From: Tetrastigma voinierianum
Taxonomy: Eukaryota > Streptophyta > Magnoliopsida > Vitales > Vitaceae
Direction: 5' to 3'
Assembly: GCA_016808115.1 (NCBI GenBank)
Contig: JAEQBH010001852.1
Span: 310,001-374,000 of the forward strand
DNA: 64,000 bases
Shown piece after piece: positions 11,200-23,599 of the stretch. The notes beneath the pieces were generated by a model that saw nothing but the letters and a program-made list of their open reading frames with translations, did not search any database and had not been told where the DNA came from. Positions within the stretch are counted from its first letter, which is position 1, and the number at the start of each line of letters is the position of its first letter. A program made the position numbers and the translations under genes.

Positions 11200-13420
11200 A
11201 TTTGGGGATGAAGAAGGAAGATATTTTATGTTGTTTATTGACAGTTACACATGCTTCTCTTGGTTATATATGTTGCCAACTAAAGATGAAACTATTCATT
11301 CTTTCCTATAGCTTAAATTGCCAATTGAAATTTGTTTTGATGCTAAACTAAGAATTTTTCAATTTCATAGGAAGTGTATATTATGTTCTTGGTGAACCTT
11401 GAGTGATTTCAAAATTTAGTGACATTTCCTGCTCTGCTACCTCCTCAACAGATAGTAATCTTGAAAAATATAGGCATGTGGTTGAAATTCTTTTGTCATT
11501 ACTTGCTCATTCAAGTATGCCTTTGAAGTATCAGTCATTTTCTTTTCATTAAATTTTATAGGATTGATAAGATGTCTACTTTTGTTTTGTCTTTTTCTTA
11601 CTCTCATGAAGTTTTGTATTATTTTATACGACACTATACCTTAGAGTCTTTCTATTATCCTTGTTTGCACTCTATTGGCAAACATAAACTTGAATATTGG
11701 TTTGCCAATTGTATGTGTCTTAGTTTTAGTTATAAACATTAAGGTCATCTATGTCTCAACATGTCTACAGAAAATCTTCACTTGTCTCCTGATGTTATGT
11801 TGCAGGAGCTCATTCCTTTTGCTTCTTTGTCGCTCTACCTCCCTTTCTTCATTAACAATTTGTGTTTTGCTCCATTCCTTTTTGTTTCAATTTTAATCAA
11901 GTGGTTCATCTTCCTTATCATCACACCCTTCCTTTTCCCTCTTTTTTTTTTTGTGCCTAGAAAATATCTTGTGCATGACTATGAATTAGGATGAATTCAA
12001 AAGTAGGGGTTAGAGGATGTCAAATAGATGCTATATGTATAAAGTAGAAGAAACAAATACAATCCTTATCCTCCTACAAATGTTTGAAAGCACATTTGAT
12101 CCTATTGTCAAGCCAACTACCATTCAAGTTGGTTCTAGTTGAGGGGTTTGATCAAACACTTGGTTTTAACTATTTTGAAACATTTAATCCTATTGTCAAG
12201 CCAACTACCGTTCAAGTTTGTTCTTACTTTGGCCTTAAGCAAGGCATGGGATATTTTATGTGCATAACACTTTTCTCGTTGGTGACTTGGTCTAACAGTT
12301 CTTATAACTTAGCTCGAGGGGTTTATTAACCCCAAACCTAGCTGTATTTCTAAATTGACCAAGACTCTCTGTGGTTTAAAATAGACTGGACTCACAAGGT
12401 TTGCTAAGCTTCGTGCTGCTCTTCTCCAATGGGGTTTTTGCAACTCCAAAGACAATACCTCTTCGTTTATTTATAAGGAGTCTCACATATTGGTTTCTTG
12501 GTCTATATGGATGACATGATTGTAGTTGGGAGTAGTGATTCATTTATTTTGCACCTCAGTTCTGCTCTTAACTTCCAATTTGCTTAAAGGACTTAAGACC
12601 TCTCAGTTTTTTCTTAGTATTAAGTTATACAGTCTGGCTCACCTCAACATCTTTGTTAAGCCAAATACATTTGGGATATTCTTAATCGTGTTGGTTCATG
12701 TAAGCAAAGCCCATAATCACTCCCATGTATTGTGGTATTGTCTTCTCCATTTCTGATGGCACTCCCTTTGAAGATCCTACATTGTACCATAGCATGGTTG
12801 GCGCTCTGCAATGTAAAAATTGTAACTGTTGCACTTTTTGGATGATAAGCTTTTGTTAGTGTACACATGCTCACACATCCATTCATTTCACATCACATGC
12901 ATCTTCATTACCTTAAGGGCTCTATTATCTTTTGTCTCTCACTCCAACCATGTTCATCTCTTGCTAGCTTACAATGATGTAGATTTGGCAGGTTGTGTTG
13001 ATCATAAGCATATCACTAGTGGGTACTGTATTTCTTTTTATGCTAATCCTATCTCTTGGTCTACTTCTATATTGAAGGTGGTCTATTCTTCCAACATTGA
13101 ATGTGAATACCAAGTTCTTTCAAATGTTGTGGCTGATCCTACTTGGATCTGATCTTTGCTTTTTGAACTTCACATCCCCTGTTTTGCACTCTTGTTATTC
13201 TCTGTTACAACCTTTGCACAACTTATTTGGCTGCTAATCCTGTGCTGCATTTAATGCAGGTAGAGATTGATTTTTTTTTTTTTTTTTTTTTTGTGCAAGA
13301 GCATGTTTGTAGAAGACACTAGCTTTTCAGTTGATCACATCTGCTGAGCAGCTTGCAGATGTTATCACTAAGGCCTTACCCAATAGTATTTAGGATTTCT
13401 CTTTGTAACATTCTTTCTAA
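11200..13420 (+). mobile_element. Decayed Ty1/copia polyprotein remnant in intron 1
   Basis: Colinear copia pieces run on the plus strand. Integrase core: RYFMLFIDSYTCFSWLYML (about 11218-11275). Reverse transcriptase: GFDQTLGFNYFETFNPIVKP (about 12145-12205), then FAKLRAALLQWGF (about 12395-12435) and a degraded catalytic YVDD region near 12505. RNase H: DLAGCVDHK..TSGYCISF..NPISWS (about 12980-13060) and YQVLSNV. The end of the polyprotein: SAEQLADVITKALPNS (about 13340-13390). Many frameshifts and stops. No LTR pair is obvious. A T22 tract lies at 13271-13292. The remnant ends within 100 bases of the exon 2 acceptor. Confidence 0.8.
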
Positions 13421-14759
13421 CACATTTGAGCTTTTTGCATTTTTTCCAAGGCAATCACTGATTTTTATTTGGAATGATAGCAGAGATTCATGGAATGTGC
13501 CAAAGAGAGTACAAGGGTTGGATCAAGTAAAAGTTGAAGCTGCATTTGCATCTGGTGTCATTTCTACTGCCATTGGAGATGATGGCTCTCTGTGGGTTTG
13601 GGGAAAGTCTAAGCGTGGGCAGCTTGGCCTTGGGAAAGGAGTCATTGAGAGTGTAGAGCCTTCCAGGGTTAAAGCACTTGCAGGAGAAAAGATAGTTAAG
13701 GTGGTCTCTTCATTGCAATTAAGGTAGAAATATATAACACATGCTAATTCATGTTGAGTTGACATTTCCCAGTTGGACAGGAGGTGGTTCACAGGCTAGT
13801 AGCATGGTATGATTGAGTCCTCTTGCCTTATTTGGGAGGAAAACTTCTTAATCAAACTGTCTTTCTCTTACAGGTCTCACTTGGTTTGAGGGCATGCTTT
13901 GCTTCAGTAGAGATGGAAACTTCATTTGGGTAGGGTCATTCAGTAGATGGTAGATTAGGACAGGTCGGGAAAGCTTTGGAGGTGTCTAAGTCTCCATTGA
14001 ATTCAATTGCAAATACGGAACTCTCAATTTTGAAGCTGGAAGTTGCTGAGAAGATGGTTTTGAAACCAATTGAGGAGGAGAAAGACATGCCTATCATCTG
14101 GGAGCCTACTCTGATCGAAGAAGTAAATGGTGTTGGTATGAGTGGCATGTGGAAGCAGTCGACCTTAGTTCTTTGCATTAAGTAATATTATTATTTTTTT
14201 CCCAGTCTCTGGATTTTAAACATGCATTCATGTGACATGAATCCTAGCTTTGTCTTATTTCAGGTAATGGCAAACTATTAAGCGGTGGGAGCAATGTTTA
14301 TGGTCAGCTTGGCAGAGTGGAACATGACTATGGAATGGTTCCAGTTACGACAAGTTTCATTCCAATATGTTTATCATCAGGCGCCGGACGTTCTTTGTAA
14401 TTTGTGAGGGTTGGATGTACGTCAGAGGAGGAGGTGGGAGGGTGCGCTGGAAGCATCGTTTCATGCCTGGGGGTGGAGCGCGTTTTTCAACCGGAGGCAG
14501 GGCTGGAACTCCATCAATGGTTGAGGAGACCCGGGGTTGGGAGGAAACAGCAGTTGCAGTATCAGGAGGACGTGCACATTCCATTGCCTAACATCCAAGG
14601 GAGAGGTGTGGGCTTGGGGCTGTAACAGTGGCAGGCTTGGATTAGGAGCTCTGCTGATGAAGTTGAGCCATGCTTGCCTGGAATGTTGGAAGGCTATGAG
14701 GTTCTACAAGTTGCATCAGGTTTTGGTCATAATCTTCTCCATGCTTGCTGGTGATCTCT

Positions 14760-15130
14760 CTCTATCCTTGTTGCAAAATGATGCCAGCTTAAAAGTAGAG
14801 AGAGAGAGAGACTGTAATTTTTTCAATTCATAGCATTGGTTTTGGCAATGACTATTCTTTGATTTTGGCACATGTAATATAAAAATAAAAAATAAAAAAT
14901 AAAAAATCTCTTGATCCTTTTGCTATTTAGATTAATTGTTACTAAACATCATAATGATTCTTCATGGAGTTCATGAAAAAATAGATTATTCTGGCATTCG
15001 TTTTATGAAGGGTGATAAAAATGGAAGTAATTGAAATAGAAGAGAATTGGTTGAACAGTAGCTTACATAGTCTTTGTTGCTGCATATATGAAGGATTCTC
15101 TGTAAGCGTATCATAAGGCGGATCCACCAC
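14760..15130. other. 3' flank of the RCC1-repeat gene
   Basis: A short (GA)n run at 14798-14810 and an (aataaaa)n-like stretch at 14880-14905. No coding signal recognised; probably 3' UTR and intergenic. Confidence 0.35.
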
Positions 15131-15800
15131 ATATCAAGGTTGAAGGATGAGCTGCGATATTATATCCCAACATTTCCGGTCATGATGTAAATATTATCGC
15201 TTTGAATTAAGAGCGCCGACATTAAAACGCGTTTATTAGGTTGAGAGTATCTCATACTCATATAGTGATATGAAGTTTCTCTTTTATCAGATGTGGGATA
15301 GGACATGTTTGATTTGCTTTTCAGTATAAAGAGAAAATAAAGGAGAGCGAGGTGAGGTCTTGATATAACGACCAGTATAGCAAATATAGACTGTTATTGA
15401 CTTTGGGCCTAAAAGAAATTTATCTAGAACAAAAATCGCTTATTAGATTAAGAAAACTCATACTATATAGTGTAAGAGTTTGCGTATATTCGGTGGGATG
15501 TAGCGAAACACCCTCTTCTCTTTCCTATACAAGTGTATTCTTTGAGTTCTTTGAACAAGGCGGCAAACACTCATACGAGACTAAATGGAACATGTCCTCA
15601 CATAAGGGTCGAGGATCGCTCTAATCTGTGTGTGCAGGTCGAGGAAATTACGATGTGTAGATATTATTTGCTTTGAGTCAAGAAATTTCTGTGGTTTTAA
15701 AATCGTACATTAGGTTGAAGAAGCTTCAGGCTTTTATATAGTGTGAAGTTTCTTAAGTATCCGTCATAGGATAGAACTTGTGCGACGAATGATCGGGTCA
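15130..15800 (+). repeat. Three diverged copies of a dispersed ~180-bp repeat
   Basis: About 15145-15335, 15355-15530 and 15640-15800 share the same order of words: gatgtaaatattatcgcttt-like, ttaaaacgcg or equivalent, ttaggttgag or ttagattaag, tatatagtg, then gtgggat or equivalent. A related copy lies in opposite orientation inside intron 2 of the first CYP711A gene (about 31030-31170, with gcgctttaaagcctcgaagc and cctctcaacctaagag). No coding capacity. Probably a small nonautonomous element, type not settled. Confidence 0.5.
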
Positions 15801-17840
15801 TCGAAGGACAAACAACCGTGGCCGTTTAATCCCACAGAATTAAACAGTTTGTTGAGAACCTACATATTTTTAATAAATTTTAAAAATATAATTTATTTAT
15901 GAAATACAAATAAATAATATCTTAATACTATTAATTATATTTTAAAATTAATTTTAATTTTTAATTATATATTTATTATATTATCGGTTCAAGCATGCAT
16001 TCGACTAGCAAACTATGAGACAAATTAACTTTTAAGATATGGATATGATTATTAAAACATTGTTTCTATCCCCATGAGCTTGTTTGTGTATACATGTATA
16101 TCATTAAGCACCATAAACAAGAAGTTCAAGGAAGAATGTTCTTTTTAAATTTACACTGAGATCATTAGGAGCATTTGAAATTGATTTCTCGTCCAACAGT
16201 CGGTTCAATCAGATAACGGTTAAGAGAACTAGACCAAACCAAAACTCGGATAGATCAGCAGTTTGACTTGGTGGCCAGGTTGATGATTTTTCTAAAACGT
16301 TGATTTAATTTTCTTTCTTATTTTGTTTTTCCTTTTTAAAGTGGGAAGCGCATCATATACAAAATGCAATATCTACACATATATAAGGAGAATAATTTTA
16401 TTGATTTTAATATGATACATTCGATAAACATATAATCGAGTGTTCAAGAGGTATAAAGGATGACGTAATATGCAGGTTAATAAAACAATAAATTGACTTA
16501 AAGCTTATATATTTGATAATTCTATGATAACCATGTCATATAATTAGAATCTGCGTATGTGTGTGAGATTTCACTTGATATCTCTACCTCATCAAATATG
16601 CTTTCTCGCTCATGAAAAAAGCGTAGTAGCAAGGCAGCGAAAACTAATTTATCGTCTTGTCTGACACAAACCATATGTCTGTGGACGATGAAAGCTACAA
16701 AAATAAATTAAAAATCATATTTTTATGGAAGAATCACTTTATTAAAAAAGAAAATGATAAAAAGAGATATAAAATGGTGATTTCAGGTAAAAAAATAGCT
16801 AAAAAATCACTTCTTATTGCTTAAAAAAAGGAGTTAGAAAGAACAAAATAAGAGAAAGCGAGAAACTAATGGGTTTCTCACCATTAAATACTTCTTTCCT
16901 CAATTTAAACTCATGAATTAAAATAGATAAAAATAAGCTTGGAGTGACAAATAAAAATAATATGTTGGATTAATTATGATTTTACTTTTCTTCTTATTTT
17001 CTTTCTTTCATGCTTTTTCTCTATATTTTCTTTTTCTACTCTATTTTTTTTCTAGAGGTTGAAAATGGACAGCTCCACCTATTTTGGCCCGACTCGATCA
17101 GGGAAAAACGGGTTGGAATAGTAAAAATTTTAAAAATATTTTATAAAATGAAATTTTGTTTCAACACTTATAACTTGTTTTATGTTATTAAAAGACAATA
17201 TAATAGAAATTACTTAATTATGTTTAATATTATCTTATTTCAAATTATTTTTATATGAATATTATTTTATTTTATTAAAGCGGTTGAAATAATTATGATA
17301 CCTATTTTTTTCCTTTAAAAAATATATTTTATATATTTAATAACTAGAAGACATATTTTTCATAACTAAAATAAACTACTTAAAAAAATTTAATAAAATA
17401 TGTGCAAATTGTTGGGGTCTTAAAATACCAACCCAGCCAGAAGCAAAATATGAATGCCATGTTCCAAACTATAATTCTTTCTTTCTTTCTTCTATTTTTC
17501 ATCTTTATTTTCTTTCCCTTGTATTTGTTTTTAAATTTCATAGAGATCAGACATAAACATGTATAGCCTAGAAAAATTAAAGTCAATAAGGAAGTACAAA
17601 AAAAAAAGAAAAAATTACCAGAAAAATAAAATGGCAACAGAATGCAATACTAGAAATAATATAAAACAATAAAAATGTAATAATAAAAATAAAAGAAATT
17701 AAGTAATTTTATAATGACCGAATGTATAGTAATTAAGGGTGGAGCAGAGGGGATGAATCAGAAATTTTCCTCATCACATCCCAGAACTCGTGGGACCAAA
17801 CATCAGAATAATAATCCACCATTCTTCTTCTTCTTAACAC
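15800..17840. other. AT-rich intergenic DNA
   Basis: No gene seen. A fragment at about 16180-16310 has words (cggttcaatcag, tttctaaaacgttg) like the TTTTAAAAC-ended MITEs at 35581 and 63251 and may be a worn copy. Open frames at 17010-17258 and 17380-17637 are low-complexity AT-rich translations. Confidence 0.4.
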
Positions 17841-17849
17841 TAACTGTGC

Positions 17850-18055
17850 TTGTTCTTGAAACTCCCGAAACCAAAGGCTCTATGCCATTTTAAGGAATGT
17901 AGCTCCTTCTTCTTCTTGAAACTCAAGGCAAACTCTATGGCCCCAAGGGGTGCAGCTCCTCAGCTCCTTCTTCTTCTTCTTCTTGGAAACTCCAAAGGCA
18001 AACTCCTTGACTCTATGGCCCCCAAGAATGCGCTCCTTCTTCTTCTTAACTTCTT
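17850..18055 (+). repeat. Minisatellite of about 50-60 bp units
   Basis: Roughly four imperfect units of the pattern ctccttcttcttctt - gaaactc - aaggcaaactc - tatggcccc, with an internal (ctt)n run. The open frame across it (17850-18062) is only a translation of the repeat and is not called as a gene. Confidence 0.6.
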
Positions 18056-18128
18056 CGAATAATTATATTTAATTTATGTGTAATATAATATTATTTTTGT
18101 TAAATATTGAACTGTAAATAATTTTACC

Positions 18129-18331
18129 ATTAAGATGGTTGAGGTCTTTTCTAGCTTAACTAATAGTTTTGAGTTCGAGCCCGATAATGTAACTATGCTA
18201 TGTAGTAGAGTTTTATCGCTCTTATAATCCATTTCGATTCATAAAGGGATTAATTTTGGTGTCATATGATTTAAAGTTTCGTATATGCACAGATCTGTTA
18301 AGGACACATCATGGTTAGATTAAAAAAAAAA
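18129..18331 (+). mobile_element. tRNA-derived SINE, full-length candidate
   Basis: The 5' part has a box A-like aagatggttgagg and a box B-like gagttcgagcccg (about 18170-18182), spaced as in tRNA-derived Pol III promoters. A unique body follows and then a poly(A) tract (18321-18331) after catggttagatt. Related partial copies lie at about 60585-60703 (body and A-rich tail) and 63720-63830 (head with box B-like caagtttaagtcc). No protein. Confidence 0.55.
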
Positions 18332-19134
18332 CTTATAAATGATTTTTTATCTTTGTATTCTTAATTAATATTATTTGTATTAAGACTTTCAATATCATTG
18401 ATAAAAAAATATAAAAAATGAGGAAAAAAAGAAAAAGAAGGGAGATTCATATTCATTTTTCTTAATTATTAACAATAAAGCACAACACATATTGAGATTT
18501 ACATACGACATCCCCAAACATGTTTCTCATTGTAGTCATGGTGCCAAATAGGATCTACATACCTCCGGTACCATTGATTTTCCAAGGCCCTAAACCGGGA
18601 TCACAAATAATCAACCCGTATAACCTTTTTGCTTTCCCTTACTTTGCTATCTCGAATTGATGGAATTCTCAAAGAATGAATGAAGTTTTTTTGATGTAAT
18701 AGAGCAGTAAGAGAGGATTCCTTTATATGTTAGTTCTTTCATCAAGAACTACAGTTGTATTGTTTCTAAAAGGTTACCACTTTTAAACTTTTCATGTAAC
18801 CAAAGCCTAAAAAGTTAAATTTTCAGTATTGCACCATTTCAAACCTTATAAAACCTTACATTCTCCCACTTGGTGCAATTATTAATAAAATCTTTGAGTT
18901 AACAAAATACATGAATAATAGAGATAAGTCCTCCAATAATAAATATTATCAACTATGTTTCACAATGCATTTTGATTCTTAATTACTTAATGTGGTAACA
19001 AAAACTTAATGAATAAACTCTATGTTTGTTCTAGGTCCAAATGAAGTATACTTTCTCAAATGAATTAAGTGCACATGAAAATGAGAAAATAACTGTATGT
19101 AAAAGAATTTCATGAACTAAGTGTATATATACAA

Positions 19135-19696
19135 TTACAAAAAGGAAACAATCCCCATTTTGTCTACATGATCCTTGAATTTCATGGGTGGCATGCCTTT
19201 AGTCAGCTGATCTGGCTTATCATCAACTCGCATCAATATGCTCAATGACCACTTGTTTTCCTTAACATACTCTCTAATGACTAAGCATTGACACCATGCC
19301 ACTTCGATCCCACTCTTGTTATTCTTAGCCAAGAACACCGCAAATAGTTGTCACAAAATCCAATGGCCTAGAAATATAATCCATAACTCTAAGCCCATAA
19401 ATGAAACTCTTAAGTCATACACCTTATGAGGTAGCCTCAAAATAAGAGACGAATTCAACTTCCATGGTAGAAGTGCCAATCAAAGTTTGTTTGACACTTC
19501 TCCAAGAAACAGCTCCACCGGCCATGATGAAAATAAAATTCGCATGTTGATTTACGATAATCAACACAAATTGCACAGTTCGTACGGTAGAATAGCCAAC
19601 CGCATCCAAGTCATTCATCCGTCTATACATAAGCATATAATCTTTAGTTCCTTGTAGATACCTCATGACTTTCTTTGCAGCTCTCCAATGGTCCAT
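19135..19696 (-). pseudogene. Copia RNase H fragments
   Basis: Frame 19424-19696 reads WRAAKKVMRYLQGTKDYML and GGAVSWRSVKQTLIGTSTME, the RNase H region of copia. The usual SSTEAEY-like motif appears as TSTMEVEF. Frame 19135-19338 has the terminal DDKPDQLTKGMP stretch (normally a D-LTKPL-like motif). These end 275 bases from the left LTR, as expected for the end of the polyprotein. Confidence 0.8.
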
Positions 19697-20144
19697 ACCT
19701 GGATTACTTTGATATCTCCCTTACACTCCAACTGCATATGCAATATCAGGTCATATACAAACCTAAGCAGCAAAAGGTCGTTAATCACAAGCATATGGAA
19801 TATTCTTCATGGATTCCTTTTCAAATCATTTTTCAGCACATCAGACTAACGATCGCCCTTCATAGCCATGTAGGGGAGCTAACACTCAGAACAATCCTTC
19901 ATTCGAAATCTCTAAAGCTTGCTAATATAGGTTTCATGATAGACCTAAACATCACAGAGATCTATATTCCTATGATCAATGCCACACATAAGATGCGCCC
20001 TCACTCATATCTTTCTATATAAAAGTTTTGGAGAGAATTGTTTCACCCCATGCATCATTCCTTATCATTGTCTCCAAGTAAAATGTCATCCACGTATAAA
20101 ACAAGGAAACAAGTTTTACTCCCACTGACCTTCCGGTAAATACA

Positions 20145-20393
20145 TTAATCCATGGGGTTTTCAACAAAACCAAATGAAGTAATTACTCCATGGAATTTGT
20201 AATACCAATGACAGGAAGCTTGTTTCAAACCGTATATGGATTTCTTATGCTTGCAAACCAAATGCTCACCTTCCCTAGAAGAGAAACCTTCATGTTGTTT
20301 CATGTATACCTCCTCTTCTAGATAACCGTTAAGAAAAGCCGTTTTCACATCCATTTGTTGCAACTCAAGGTCGAAATGTGCAAACAATGCCAA
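20145..20393 (-). pseudogene. Copia reverse transcriptase fragment
   Basis: The motifs LQQMDVKTAFLNGYLEEEVY and KKSIYGLKQAS..WYYKFH are diagnostic of Ty1/copia RT. The catalytic YVDD lies in a separate shifted segment near 20090-20110. Upstream on this strand (20500-20700) further RT N-terminal sequence is readable in other frames. Confidence 0.85.
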
Positions 20394-20739
20394 AATAATA
20401 CGAAGAGAATCTTTCTTGGATACGTGAGAGCATCCCTTGTTATCGACATTCCTTGTTTTGAAGTGAAACCTTTAGCAAACGATACTCACCTTCTATCTTT
20501 CAATGTTACGTAATGAGTCTCTTTTGGTCTTATAGACCCATTTACAGCCAATGGCCTTCGCCCATTAAGGTAACTCTACAAGGTCCCAGACTTCGTTGCT
20601 CTTCATGGAATCTAACTCATCCTTTATAGCATTATACCATATATCATACTCTTTTACAACTTTGGTTGCCAGAAAATGTTTTAGGATCATTTTCTGCCCA
20701 ATACGCTTCTTTATTGTAAATATGAGACGCTCCAAACTC

Positions 20740-22480
20740 CTGAGGTCTGGCTGACAACCAACCTGAGTGAATAATCATGATGCTCTAGCAACCGACACCA
20801 CTATGTGAAAATTCCGCAGCCCTTTATACGGGGTGCTCTACCCAAACTACAACATGTCCCAACACCAATCTCATGAGACATGTACATGAGTAAATATGGC
20901 CACTTGGGCCCATACATCAGTACTCATAAAAAATACATCAACTATATACTATAGTTTAAGAGTTAATAAATCACTCTTAATTCAACATATATTAAAATTT
21001 CAACATTCTAATACATGTTATACAACAACACTGTGCCACAAGCTCGCTTTCTTCTCAAATGACTCCTAATGAGTGTCGCCTTCCCGATCGCCTCCCTGCA
21101 TCCTCGGGGGTGCCAGGATCTCGGCCACTGGTGGAAGCAAAGCCCAATAGAGATACCTACATGGTTACTCCCCACCTAGGGCGCACATGCATGCAGAAAC
21201 AATCATATCTGCAATTTCATGAACTCCGCTCTAATGTCTACATGCCCAAACCCACAGTTCCCAGTCCCTCACTCGACTTCACACATGCCAAGCCACGAGT
21301 AAAATATCCACTAAGCAAATTGGTTTGCTCTTTCAAAATTTATCACCAAAGCACTGGCTGGATAACTCTCCAAATGTCTATGGTCCTCATCCGAAGTGAC
21401 TGCTGGACATCCTCCTGCAATTCCTTCTCGAAAAATCTTCCGTCGAAATTCCTTTCTTCACAAACATTTTCATTTTTATTACTACAGTATGCACTCACTC
21501 CTAATATTCTGCGCGCCTCTAAATAAGATACGGAATGCAATGATGTCAATCTCAAAATATCTGAGGTTATATTTTAAAATGCCATATATTACTATAATAA
21601 TCAACTACATATGGAATTTTACCATCATTACACCAAAATTAAATATATCATAATAATACAAATACGCAATTATTTTGAATCACTTAATAAAACAGATATC
21701 ACACCAAATACTTTATAGTGTCATTATCATATTGTCTATGAAACTTGGTTATCAACATACCTATGATTAAATAGAAATTTTTCCACTCATTCAAACTTTT
21801 GAGATCCATCTTATGCTTAAACAAGCCTCAGAACATTCCTAACCATTTACATGGTTTCCTGAATAAGATTAACACAAGTAGGAAAAGATCTCTAATTTGG
21901 AGTTGTTAACTCACAATTGCGCTCACAGCGTAGCCCTCACAGTCAGATCGACTTTGCTTCTACCCCGTCGAATTTGATATCTAATTATCGGGAAATCTGT
22001 AGAGTAATTGTTTTCTCTCGTGCACCCACTCTCTGTACCACGCCTGAACCTCCAAAGATTTCATTTTAGCTTGGTGTTTTAACTGGAGAAGACAACACTG
22101 CTCAGACGTTTTGGTTCCAATTCCAATTAATAATTCAACAATCTTTAACGTGTCCTTCGATTTTCACACTTTGGCACACCCGGTCATCAATCTCATCCTC
22201 TCTCTAATTATGCAACATGTGTCACATGGGTACATGTAGTAGGTAACTTTGTCACATCATGTCTCTCAAACCCATTTTATCACATCCGACACTCTGTTCG
22301 AAAAACATGAATTCGATCGTTCTGAATTCGACGAAATTCGACGTGTTAGCTAGGATTTCATGAGATGATTCCAATGGTGAAAACTGCTTTCTTCATTTGA
22401 GATCCAGAAAAATCTGGATTTTTACCGAAATTACTGCTTTGCCATTTTTCAAAAAATTGAATTCTTTTGTCTTACAAAAT
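20740..22480. mobile_element. Probable LTR-like insertion nested in the copia element
   Basis: On either side, copia sequence would be continuous on the minus strand: RT N-terminus (about 20500-20735) and integrase/RT linker (22490-22720). The intervening ~1.7 kb has no copia similarity. It contains a GC-richer block (21059-21310, ctgcatcctcgggggtgcca) and long noncoding AT-rich sequence like a solo gypsy LTR. Exact ends and target duplication not resolved. The open frame at 21059-21526 is not recognisable as a protein. Confidence 0.4.
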
Positions 22481-22513
22481 AAACCATAGTCACTAAGAAT
22501 CACCGACTTTCTT

Positions 22514-23029
22514 TCATGAGCAGATCAGCCTTAATGCTAGACCATCTTCTCCTCGAGGAGTCAGGTTCAACCGTTTGTTCAAGATTATGTGATAATTCCC
22601 GAACTTGTTGATCCTCCGGGAAGGTTCTAAGCCATTGAACTTCAATGATTGGTTGTGTTCACCAATTGGAACTTGAGGAGTATTATGAACTATAACCAAT
22701 CTATCATATGACATGGAAAGTTGAATTTAGTATGATCGAATAAGAATTAAATCCCTCGAATCGATCCTCCCACTCATCATGTCATTTTCAAGCAAATCTC
22801 GTTCCTTGATTCCACAATCCTAGTAGAATGAGATGGACAATAAAAATCACATCTTTAGACGCTTCAGCGTAGCCACAAAGAAACCACTAAGTGTCCTTAA
22901 ATCCACTTCTCTCATGTGGATTATATATTCCCACTTCGTGATGGACAACCCCAAACACAGATATGTCAAACTCGCTTCAATTTTTCCATAATTCAAAAGG
23001 TGTCTTTGGGACAACCTTAGTTGGAACAC
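22514..23029 (-). pseudogene. Copia integrase C-terminus and linker
   Basis: Frame 22847-23029 reads YGKIEASLTYLCLGL, a worn version of the WxGxKPSLxHLxVWGC motif, followed by LRTLSGFFVA, as in copia integrase C-terminal regions. Frame 22514-22714 (SYDRLVIVHNTPQVPIG) looks like the linker between integrase and RT. Both are shifted relative to each other. Confidence 0.65.
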
Positions 23030-23599
23030 GGTTTAATATATACACTGTCGTCTTAAGTGCGTCAATCCACAAAAATTAGGAAGATTGGAGTTGCTAAGCA
23101 TACTCCGCACCATGTCCACTAAAGTTTGATCTCTTATTTCTGCAACACCATTTTGGTCCAGAGAACCAGGCATAGTGTGTTAGGCAACTATCCCATGCTC
23201 TTAAAGAAACTTTACAAAAGGATCAGGTGCTTGTCCATTTTCAGTGTACTTACTATAGTATTCACCATCTCTATCATATCCCACTATTTGTATTTGCTTC
23301 CCACATTAGTTCTCAACTTCAGCCTTAAAGACTTTGAAGGCATCCAATGCTTCATACTTGTTTTGAAGCAAGTACACATACATGTATCGTGAGTAATCAT
23401 CAATGAAAGTGATGAAATATTTTTTTTACCAAGCATATCCATATATAGATAGCATAAGGCTGCATGTATGATTTCAATAAGTTTCGACTCCGATTATATT
23501 CTTCTTAGACTTGTTTGTCTCGTTTCCCTTAATGTACCACATAAGTCTCAAGATCAAGATAATCTAAAGTACTAAGTACATCTTACAATTTTAATTTAT

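Larger units (their letters stand above)
9016..14754 (+). pseudogene. RCC1-repeat gene, RUG3-like, with disabling lesions
   Basis: Exon sequences encode RCC1 propeller blades, with motifs such as SFGDGSHGALGLP, AGHYHSLAVT and EVWAWGKNHEGQLGRG in exon 1. The order and wording fit RUG3, a plant mitochondrial RCC1-family protein linked to nad2 splicing (from memory). Suggested exons: 1, 9016-9320 (ATG at 9016, with further in-frame ATGs to 9037; donor gtccgt); 2, 13484-13700; 3, 13874 to about 14180; 4, 14264-14754. Exons 1 and 2 are open and their splice phases join to give ..ASRDSWNVP... Exon 3 starts VSLG but then shifts frame, a TAG replaces an expected W codon near 13929, and a second shift follows near 14130. 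Exon 4 contains a stop after GAGRSL (about 14398) and a missing dinucleotide in the WGC-NSGRLGLG motif near 14620. Either a decayed gene or a poorly polished functional one. Confidence is higher for the family than for orthology. Confidence 0.65.

Noticed and set aside
17850..18062. Leu/Lys-rich 70-codon frame
   Set aside because: It is a translation of the (ctt)n-containing minisatellite.
23126..23392. Plus-strand 88-codon frame
   Set aside because: Antisense to the copia integrase region of the minus-strand element.
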